In this document: positions 1-6,557 of the stretch, piece after piece
Position numbering within the stretch: the first letter of the stretch is position 1
Layout of the letters: the number at the start of each line of letters is the position of its first letter
NCBI GenBank assembly: GCA_021029095.1
Contig: JAJOHG010000349.1
Coordinates: 1-27,119 of the forward strand
Reading direction: 5' to 3'
DNA length: 27,119 nt
Source of the DNA: Phellopilus nigrolimitatus
Taxonomy: Eukaryota > Basidiomycota > Agaricomycetes > Hymenochaetales > Hymenochaetaceae
Notes under the pieces: generated by a model
Told to the model about the DNA's origin: nothing
What the model saw: only the letters and a program-made list of their open reading frames with translations
Database searches by the model: none
Program-made: the position numbers and the translations under genes

Positions 1-1438
1 GCCGACAGCGGCGACGTCCTGTAGTTCCCGACGGTGCAGCCAGTGCCCTTGTGCTTGCACACCGCACAGACCGCGCCGAAGACGCGCACGCACGCCACCT
101 TGAGCGCGACGCACCGGTCGCACGGAACGCGCGTGTCCATCGCGCGCAGACGGGCGTCGATGGTCGCGTCGTCCTCCTCCCCTCCGGAACCGTCCCCGTC
201 GCTCGGCACGTAGTCGACCTCCGGCGCAACAACGGCGTCCTTAACGGCGAGGGACGCCAGGTCCGCCGCGGCCGCCTCCGCGGCCCTCGCCACCCTCGGC
301 CTCGCTCCGTCCCGCGCGACGGGCCTTCTCGGCCTCAGCCTGCGCCAACTTCAGACACTCAGCAAGTATATACAGAAAAACATCATGACTTACTGGGGGA
401 ACGACGACCTCGACCTGCGCGCGCGGACGCGGTCGAAGGCCCCGCCCCGGCAACACCCCGCCCGTTGCGGGGGCCGCCGTCCCTCCCTCCCCGCCCGTCG
501 CGGGGGGCGCCGTATTCTCGTCCCCGCCCGTCGCGGGGGCCGCCGTCTTTTCCTCCCCGCCCGTCGCGGGGGGCGCCGACCTCTCGTCCCCGCCCGTCGC
601 GGGGGCCGCCGTCTTTTCCTCCCCGCCCGCCGCGGGGGGCGCCGACCTCTCGTCCCCGCCTGTCGCGGGGGCCGCCGTCTTTTCCTCCCCGCCCGTCGCG
701 GGGGGCGCCGACCTCTCGTCCCCGCCCGTTGCGGGGGCCGCCGTCTTGTCCTCCCCGCCCGTTGCGGGGGGCGTTGCCTTCTCGCCCCCGCCCGTTCCGG
801 GGGCACCTGCTTCACGGCCGTTGTCGGCCAGGCCAGTCGCCACGCGCTTGACCACGCGCGCGTCACGGTCCGGCGACGACGACGCACCGCGCTTCCGTCC
901 CGACGCCGCCGCCAATCCCGGACCCGGCCGTGCGCTCGACCTCGCTGTCGAGCGTGCCTTCGACATTATCTAAATCTACCATGTTAGCCGCGTCGAACCC
1001 CAGCCAGCCGCGAACTTACCTCCTCCGGCGTCTCCGGCTCCTCCTTCACGCGCACCTCGGGCTCGGAAGCCTCGGCGGGCACCCGGTCGAACGCCGCCTC
1101 CGCCAGTCGCAGCGCTTTGCGGACGGGCTTTGCCTCCGCGGCCAGGGCGGCGAGCTCACCCACCGCGAACGGCACCTCGCCGCTCCTGTCGCGCGCGAAC
1201 GCAGCAAAAACAGGTTCCTGCAACATAACACAAACCCAGTTAATTACACTACATACGCCATCACGACCGCGGGACTCACCATCGCGTCGCGCGCGCCGCG
1301 GACAGCCGCCTCCACTTCGTCCGGGTCGAAGGCCTCGTGCGACTCCTTCAGCCGCGCGCTCGCACGCCGTAGGTTGGCGCGCAGGTCTTGCGCCGCCCGG
1401 CTCGGTGCTGCTGTTGTTGCGGGGGGTGCGCTGGCCAT
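1..1438 (-). CDS. Repeat-containing protein with C-terminal Zn2Cys6-like cluster (3' end outside window)
   Basis: I do not recognise the family. Spliced exons are 1438-1280, 1217-1020, 969-394 and then a fourth exon; the first three introns start GTGAGT, GTAAGT and GTAAGT and end in AG, all in phase 0. The start is the ATG at 1438 (MASAPPATT). Exon 1 and 2 products are Ala/Arg/Glu-rich and look helical; exon 3 starts basic (GRKRG) and then carries the 11-residue repeats. If the last intron ends at the CAG of 342-340, the frame stops at 241. A different frame is open from there to position 1 and encodes six cysteines spaced C-x2-C-x6-C-x7-C-x2-C-x6-C (122 to 36), the spacing of fungal Zn2Cys6 clusters. 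An acceptor at 277-276 (118-nt intron) would join this frame. A DNA-binding role is only inferred from the cysteine spacing. The gene is divergent from the plus-strand ORF at 1897. Confidence 0.6.
455..800 (-). repeat. 33-bp coding minisatellite (about 9-10 units)
   Basis: The DNA repeats every 33 bp and encodes 11-residue units of two alternating kinds, ATGGEEKTAAP and ATGGDERSAPP, so a 66-bp higher-order unit is visible. Because 33 is a multiple of three and the tract is GC-rich, several frames on both strands stay open; those extra ORFs are artefacts. The outer units are more diverged than the inner ones. Confidence 0.93.
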
Positions 1439-1896
1439 GGTGGTGGTCAAGGAAAGAAAAAGCGGGTCGCCGTTAAACGCCAAGGGCGCAAATTATGCCC
1501 GCCACACGCGACGCTTCTATTACATAACTCGACCCTTTCCGACGGAAGCTTTTCCATTTTGACCCCACTCATTTGATCCCGTCCGGCAAAACCCAGGCCC
1601 CGGCCCACCGGCCCATCAACTGACTAACCCACGCTTACCTCATCCACATCGCCCCCCCAATTTCTAAGTCCACGCCGCATTGTCTACACTCGCTCCAGTC
1701 GCGCCAAACTCGCGGCAATTCCCGGGACTCATCGCTGGCTCATCACGCCGATCCTCGCCAATCATATACCTCGGCCGCTTCCACTGGCAACTGTATAGCA
1801 CTTCTACGCGACCCGGCACACCCCGTGATTCCCCCCGCGACCAATTCTTCTCCCTCCCTTACGGCCCTCGACCTTCTCGACATCTCCGCGACCATC
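1439..1896. promoter_or_regulatory. Divergent intergenic region
   Basis: This 458-bp region lies between the start of the minus-strand repeat gene and the first ATG of the plus-strand ORF, so it should hold both promoters. A CCAAT-like stretch followed by ATATA (about 1757-1768) is the only promoter-like element I see. It is pyrimidine-rich and I find no convincing coding exon in it. Confidence 0.4.
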
Positions 1897-2604
1897 ATGC
1901 TTCCTCAGCCCATTCCCATTCCCACCCCCAGCCTTCCACTCTTCGGCGCGATCGACGCACCTTCTCCACTCGGCTTGCCTCTTACGCTTCCGGAGTTCCT
2001 CATCTCGACCGCATGGTTCGCGACCCTCAGCCGCGTCGACGACGCCACAATGATCCAGCTCGCGATCGACTATGCAGGCCCCCCGTTCTCCGCAACCTGG
2101 CTCTCGATCGCCGTCGACCCCCGTGACCCATGGAGGAGTTTTATCAGTGCGCTCTTCCACCGCTATCCACAGATTATACCCCGCGTCAGTCCCCACCGCC
2201 TCCGCCATACTCAGAACGAGCTCCGTCGCCTCTTCCTCGAAGAGGTCGGCCACAACTGCGCTCTCGCCGCAATCGGTTTCGACCGCGTTGACGACGTTGT
2301 CGAAGCCCTTTACCGTCGTCTCGGAATCGAAGATAACCCACGCGCCGTTCTCGACGCCGAGTTTACCAACGTCGCGACCTCAGAAATTTTCCGCCGCCTC
2401 CGCGTGCTCGAGGAATATGCCGGCCTTCGCATCCCGGGTCCCTCTATCCTCGGGGTCTCCATACTCGACGACAATCACGACGAGGACGATTACGACGAAC
2501 CCCTCGACGAGGATGACACCGACGTGGAAGCCACACCCGCTCCTACCCCTCCCCGCGACCCCGCGCCTGCCAACAGCGACCACATTACCATCGACCTCGA
2601 ATAA
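1897..2604 (+). CDS. Hypothetical acidic-tailed protein, possibly gag-derived
   Basis: Single open frame of 235 codons from the first ATG (MLPQPIPIP) to TAA; the frame is also open upstream without an ATG. I do not recognise it. The N-terminus is Pro-rich, the middle (about residues 40-180) looks helical with a W-x(n)-PW-x2-F-x3-L-x2-RYP pattern that loosely recalls retrotransposon Gag capsid domains, and the C-terminus is very acidic (DEDDYDEPLDEDD) followed by a Pro-rich tail. There is no zinc knuckle. Just downstream (2666-2672) is a purine tract GGGGGAGG followed by TGTACC, which could be a polypurine tract and LTR edge of an old element, but I cannot find a matching second LTR. It could equally be a single-copy host gene. 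Confidence 0.5.
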   Translation: MLPQPIPIPTPSLPLFGAIDAPSPLGLPLTLPEFLISTAWFATLSRVDDATMIQLAIDYAGPPFSATWLSIAVDPRDPWRSFISALFHRYPQIIPRVSPHRLRHTQNELRRLFLEEVGHNCALAAIGFDRVDDVVEALYRRLGIEDNPRAVLDAEFTNVATSEIFRRLRVLEEYAGLRIPGPSILGVSILDDNHDEDDYDEPLDEDDTDVEATPAPTPPRDPAPANSDHITIDLE

Positions 2605-3505
2605 ATCACGCACCCTCGTCTCGCCCGCACGGCAGTGACCAAGGATGGTCACTCTTTCAAAGTCAGGGGGAGGTGTACCAGTGTACCACTGGCTACCTTC
2701 CGATATCGTCGCGGAACGGGTACAGGATCGCGGTTGAGCATAGAGACGGATTGAGGATCGAGGATGAGTACGGACACGGATAGAGGATCGAGCGCGATCG
2801 CGGACACGGACGAAGGACCGAGGATCGACGCGGATGACACAGGGATGATGAGTCGAGTCGCGGAGACATCGCGGGGCACTCTTTGTTCAGTTACCTTACT
2901 GGGATCGCGCACGGACCGTAGACAGAAACGGGATTCGGTATTTAGTCGAGATAGAGGCATCTTTGTACGGGGTCTTCCCCTTCGCGATCACCACACTGAA
3001 TAGGATTGACACACACTTCTCATCTTCTGTCTTCCCGATCTCTCGTTCGCTCTTCTTGACTTCGCGATCGACGCGTGATCCATTTCTCGACACCGTCTTC
3101 GCTTCTGAACCCTACTCTACACCTTCCTCCATCACGAACGCCCTCCGACCTCGATCCGACAGCACCGCCGTCTCGACAGGATCGATAGAGAGGGTACGAG
3201 ACAGCGTCGCGTCGTCCCAGTGTTGAGTCCCCTGTTGGCCCTTCTCACTTCTTGATCAAGACACTGTAGAATCCCCGAACCCTGTGGGCTGTCCCCGACA
3301 GTCTGTGCTACTTGCCCGAAAGGGTCTCGTAAAGCGCCCCCTTGAAACCCTTTGGTAAGTTCTGCAATTCTCCAAAGAACACATTGACATAATTCCAATT
3401 ACTGATGCTTCCACTTCCTCGCGGAAATTGGATCATCTGTTCAAAGGAACACTTACCGGACTGTCTTCAGCGCTGTCGTAGAATGGGAACGAGTTCCTTC
3501 GCATG
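2605..3505. other. Gene-poor interval with degenerate GATCG-rich repeats
   Basis: About 2720-2870 is built from imperfect short repeats around GAGGATCGAG and CGGACACGGA. The rest has only short overlapping ORFs on both strands with no recognisable product. On the minus strand next to the retrotransposon (3505 to about 3300) there are splice-like GTAAGT and CAG signals, so part of an unidentified gene is possible. I cannot support a gene call. Confidence 0.4.
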
Positions 3506-3510
3506 GTGTT
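3506..3510. repeat. Target-site duplication, left copy (GTGTT)
   Basis: GTGTT abuts the first base (TGTTAG) of the left LTR and is repeated at 12380-12384 directly after the right LTR. Five bp is the usual duplication size for Ty3/gypsy integrases. Confidence 0.9.
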
Positions 3511-3637
3511 TGTTAGAGCACACCACAAACCAAAAGGCTGAGGCGCAAACTCCAAAGCACAAGACGACAAGAGAGAGAGAATACTGAGCTGACTTAGTAG
3601 GGATCACACTTTATGGTGGATATTCTAAGAGAACTCG

Positions 3638-3645
3638 ATTGAGTC
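3638..3645. repeat. 8-bp target duplication of hAT-like element, left
   Basis: ATTGAGTC directly precedes the left inverted repeat; the same eight bases follow the right inverted repeat at 6000-6007 and occur once at the equivalent place in the intact LTR (12109-12116). Confidence 0.93.
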
Positions 3646-3664
3646 TAGAGCTCATCACGAGTCC
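3646..3664 (+). repeat. Left terminal inverted repeat of hAT-like element
   Basis: TAGAGCTCATCACGAGTCC; partner is 5981-5999 in inverted orientation with one mismatch (A/G at base 4). Both are followed inward by an ACCCGTGG motif after a few bases. Confidence 0.92.
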
Positions 3665-3887
3665 CTGATACCCGTGGTAACCCGTGATTCAACCCGGACT
3701 GCTGATCCGTATTCACGGATCACCCGTTGACGGGTGATCCGTGGGAAACAGATTGTTGCGGGTCCGGGTCGAGAATTTGTGATTTTTCGTTACCCGCAGG
3801 TAGTTCACGGGTTTTCAAAGACAGAGTAGCAGTAGAACATTCGTTTCTATTTTGTATGTGTAGTATGTATGTAGCAGTGCTATCAGT

Positions 3888-4612
3888 TGAACAAACCTTT
3901 CATTGCACACACACGCATGACCACTTCGAGCATGATAGGCATGGCGATGACCTCGCCGAACTCGTGCGCAAACTTGATTGCATCTTCTGACTTTGCCGCG
4001 TTGAAGGCGGGATAGAAGTAAGTTCGACCGGACGGGTAATGCGGGCAAACATGAGAATAGTCAAATAAGTTTATCAATTAATTGGAGCTGAAAGCAAGCG
4101 CAAATCCATACCCAGAGTTGCGACATCTTGATAAGGAGCACTGAAGAGGAACATGTCCACCGAGTCCTGTGCTCGTGAGCAGTCAATCGCAAAGGTTTTG
4201 TAGAATGACGAGGCGGGCTGCAAGAGGCTCGATTCCTATTGTGAGTGTAAGATATTATCTCTTCGTACAGAAGGGAAGAAGCTCACCTTCGCCGTGCCCA
4301 GGACATTCGGGTCTTCACTGTTTTTGAGAGAGCCTGCGCCGAGACTAGGCAGACTCGAAGAAAGGACCACAAGTTTACTGCCAACAGAGGACTAAAGAAG
4401 AAGATAACTGCTCATATCATCTGATAAAGAGACAAATGAAAACTCACTATTAACTTGAAGCCAGCTGGACATCATGCAAAGCGTGCAGCGCCATCGGTTG
4501 CCTCCGTCGATGAACTGCACGAAGGGGTTGATGTATGTCCTGCAGCGGCGACAGCGTGCGATGACAGAGTCGGTGACGAGCAGGACCGGAGTATCGCCCT
4601 CCTTGAGCGAGC
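3888..4612 (-). pseudogene. Sec24 fragment (zinc finger, trunk end, and downstream pieces), captured and decayed
   Basis: Reading from 4612 downward, pieces match Sec24, the COPII coat cargo adaptor, in correct order: the zinc-finger segment with [11 protein letters not shown] and a second Cys pair RCTLC (about 4560-4470); a trunk segment LGAGSLKN (about 4380-4287); then, after a retained GT-AG intron, [13 protein letters not shown] (about 4240-4115); then, after another gap, TYFYPAFNAA and KFAHEFGEV (about 4040-3890). Most of the trunk between the zinc finger and LGAGSLKN, well over 100 residues in normal Sec24, is missing, and there is a frame change near 4040. It cannot encode a working Sec24. 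Confidence 0.85.
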
Positions 4613-4614
4613 AT

Positions 4615-4653
4615 GCTGCGCGACGTGTCCGTTTCGCGGACGCGTCGCGCAGC
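4615..4653. repeat. 17-bp inverted repeat with 5-nt loop
   Basis: Two 17-bp arms (4615-4631 and 4637-4653) are complementary at 16 of 17 positions around a 5-base loop. They sit exactly at the upstream edge of the Sec24 zinc-finger piece, where sequence of unknown origin begins. Confidence 0.8.
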
Positions 4654-4659
4654 TCTCCT

Positions 4660-5080
4660 GGACACGCGCGCGCAGGTGACATGGCACGCGCACGCTGCTG
4701 GGAAGCGGGGCGCGGTGCGCGACGGCGTGCACGGGGATCAGCAGAGGACAGGAGTACGCACCTTCAGCATGCCGCCGCCACCGCCGCCGTCGTCCTCTTC
4801 ACGTCTCTCCAGAGCGCCGACGAGGATCCCGTTCTTGTCGAACTCGAGCACGACGCGTGGCGGCCGGTGCCGCTTGGGTTGATTTGTCGCGCGCACTCGG
4901 CGGGGTGAGGGACGGTGCCCGCAGTCCAGCGGACGCAAGTCAAGGGGGTTGACGGCCGTGTTCGCGCGCGGTAGCGGCGGAGAGAGTGTGTGCGGGCGGG
5001 CATGCAGCGCAGCACGGCGCGGTTCGAATGGGTTGTTGAGCGAGTATGGACGGCGGTGGCGGGAATTGCTGCTGTTGCTG
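4660..5080 (-). other. Unidentified GC-rich segment inside hAT-like element
   Basis: This stretch separates two Sec24 pieces that would be nearly adjacent in a normal protein. On the minus strand one frame is open (LEFDKNGILVGALERR, then a Gly run and a GTGCGT splice-donor-like site at about 4769-4764). I do not recognise it; it may be a third captured gene piece or host-gene variation. Confidence 0.35.
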
Positions 5081-5083
5081 TTG

Positions 5084-5205
5084 CGAGCGGTACGGCGTTA
5101 GGACGAGCCCAAAAGATAATTCGGACTTGTTGAACAGTGCGGAGGTCGTCGGGACCGCGTTGATCGTGCAGCGCTGGTAAGATGGGTCCGCATTCGCGTG
5201 CGGCG
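5084..5205 (-). pseudogene. Sec24 N-terminal fragment
   Basis: The minus strand encodes [15 protein letters not shown] followed by [26 protein letters not shown] sequence, the conserved stretch just before the Sec24 zinc finger. It joins upstream, across an AG acceptor near 5331, to the Hsp70 piece, so the two host genes have been fused head-to-tail in the same orientation within the transposon. Confidence 0.8.
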
Positions 5206-5386
5206 ATGGTGAGATGGATGCATTCGGCGGCAAGCGAAGCCCACTGCTGCTGCGTGTCCTCGGCGGCGACACTCGGGGCCTGCGCGAAGTACGGGTGCAC
5301 AAAGGGCAAGGAGCCGCGAAGTCATCAACTATAGAGAAAATATAGTCAGAGTTTAATATGGATGATAGGACTGAGTATTTGCTTAC

Positions 5387-5808
5387 CCTTGAACTTCTCA
5401 GTGTCGCTGACCATACGCTCAATCTCTTCCTTCGTAAGACAACCCTTGTCATTAGTGATCATGACGCGGTTCGACTTTCCGGTCGTCTTATCAAGATCCC
5501 GTTGACATCAATGTCGAAGGTGACCTCAACCTGGGAACACCACGCGGCGCAGTAGGTCACCAGAAAGCTCGATCTTGCCGAGGAGGTTGTTGTCCTTCGT
5601 GCACACACGCTCGCCCTCGAAGACCTGGATAAGGACACCGGGCTGGTTGTCAGAGTATGTCAAAGATTTCGGACTTCGTCGGGACGGTCATGACACCATC
5701 GGCGGTCTCGATACCAAGCGAGAGCGGTGCGACATCGAGGAGGAGGAGGTCCTGAGTCTTCTCGGAAGTGTCGCCGGTGAGGATGGCAGCCTGAACAGCG
5801 GCACCGTG
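5387..5808 (-). pseudogene. Hsp70 (SSA-type) fragment, captured and decayed
   Basis: Translating the minus strand in pieces gives hallmark cytosolic Hsp70 sequence in order: [71 protein letters not shown] and KEEIERMVS. This covers the end of the ATPase domain and the start of the substrate-binding domain. Small deletions after GVMT, after FDIDVNGIL and at two other points, some frame-shifting, break the frame. The piece ends at a GTAAGC donor (5386-5381), so an intron start was captured with it. Its function is lost. Confidence 0.92.
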
Positions 5809-5980
5809 CAAAGTCATGTCAAGATGACCCGCAGGGGCCGCGATCAAACCCGTGACCTGGAACCGTGGGAATTGGGTGACCCGTGGATCCATGTCCCAAC
5901 GGGTCCGGGTCAAGGCGGATCCGGGTCGAGGTTTTTTCGTCACGGGTGACCCGCCAACGGGTCCGGGTCAACCCACGGGT

Positions 5981-5999
5981 GGACTCGTGATGAGCCCTA
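5981..5999 (-). repeat. Right terminal inverted repeat of hAT-like element
   Basis: Inverted partner of 3646-3664 with a single mismatch; the flanking 8-bp duplication follows at 6000-6007. Confidence 0.92.
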
Positions 6000-6026
6000 A
6001 TTGAGTCTCCCAGTCATGTATTGCCT

Positions 6027-6035
6027 CCTTATATA
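6027..6035 (-). promoter_or_regulatory. TATA box of the interrupted 3' LTR
   Basis: TATATAAGG on the minus strand, identical to that of the 5' LTR. By analogy with the 5' LTR its start site would fall at about 6002, a few bases from the edge of the hAT-like insert and facing into it. Confidence 0.6.
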
Positions 6036-6270
6036 CCTAAGTCTAGTGCGCACAGACCAAGCAGTACACTACCTAATATAGTTACACTAGTGGAGCGAGT
6101 GGAGCTAATGATGTCATAAGTGATGTCATCGTCAATGATGTCACTATGATGTCATGGTCTAGACTATGATGTCATAATGACGTCAGTGTAGAATGTTCTA
6201 GGCAGTCACGTGACTGAGAGGTCGCAAGTTCAAGACAAGGTAAAGGTAAAATAAAATACGTGTCATAACA

Positions 6271-6283
6271 TCACCCCCTCTTT
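6271..6283 (-). promoter_or_regulatory. Polypurine tract
   Basis: AAAGAGGGGGTGA on the minus strand ends directly at the first base of the 3' LTR (TGTTATGACACG), the expected place for the plus-strand primer of an LTR retrotransposon. Confidence 0.85.
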
Positions 6284-6395
6284 AAGGATCGACTTCCAGA
6301 CGATTAACAACATCAGATGGGGTAGCGGTGAAGTTTTCATAGGGTCGGAATTTCAAGGCTTGGAAATCAATTATGCTGATGGCTCGGGGTGCAGC

Positions 6396-6557
6396 TGGGT
6401 GCTTTTTGTAGAAGTCGTTTATCAAACCCCTCGAACGCTTGCAATTTTCCTGTGGTTCCCAAGTATTGTTCTCATCTGTGTAGCCCTTCCACTTGACTAG
6501 AAACTCCAACTTTCCACGCCTCTGTCTTGCGTCCAAAATTTCTTCCACCTCATAGTC
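6396..6557 (-). other. Chromodomain at C-terminus of integrase
   Basis: The segment has the aromatic and acidic pattern of a chromodomain, with Y-x-[12 protein letters not shown] and WEP; Tyr, Trp and the second Trp would form the methyl-lysine cage. In chromoviruses this domain targets integration. Here it lies downstream of both pol lesions. Confidence 0.9.

Larger units (their letters stand above)
3646..5999. mobile_element. Non-autonomous hAT-like transposon carrying host gene fragments
   Basis: The 2354-bp insert has terminal inverted repeats of 19 bp, TAGAGCTCATCACGAGTCC on the left and TAGGGCTCATCACGAGTCC on the right (18/19 identical), and is flanked by an 8-bp duplication ATTGAGTC (3638-3645 and 6000-6007) present once in the uninterrupted right LTR. 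Eight-bp duplications with TA-starting short inverted repeats fit the hAT superfamily. Subterminal regions are crowded with ACCCG/CGGGT motifs. No transposase is visible. Inside are decayed Hsp70 and Sec24 gene pieces, all on the minus strand and with introns still present, so they were taken up as genomic DNA, as in Pack-type transposons. Confidence 0.9.
3511..6270 (-). repeat. 3' LTR, split by hAT-like insertion
   Basis: Segments 3511-3645 and 6008-6270 together match the right LTR without visible difference. The interruption is the hAT-like element plus one extra copy of the 8-bp target. In element orientation 6270-6008 is U3, with the TATA box at 6035-6027 and the six CRE-like octamers at 6109-6185, and 3640-3511 is R plus U5. 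Confidence 0.95.

Noticed and set aside
241..340. Stop at 241 as the true end of the repeat gene
   Set aside because: The sequence beyond it encodes a convincing six-cysteine cluster in another frame, so an alternative splice or indel is more likely than a genuine end.
51..987. Long plus-strand ORFs across the 33-bp repeat
   Set aside because: They are the complement and shifted frames of the repeat gene; a GC-rich repeat with a period divisible by three keeps many frames open.
5575..5949. Plus-strand ORF of 124 codons
   Set aside because: Antisense to the Hsp70 fragment; no independent support.
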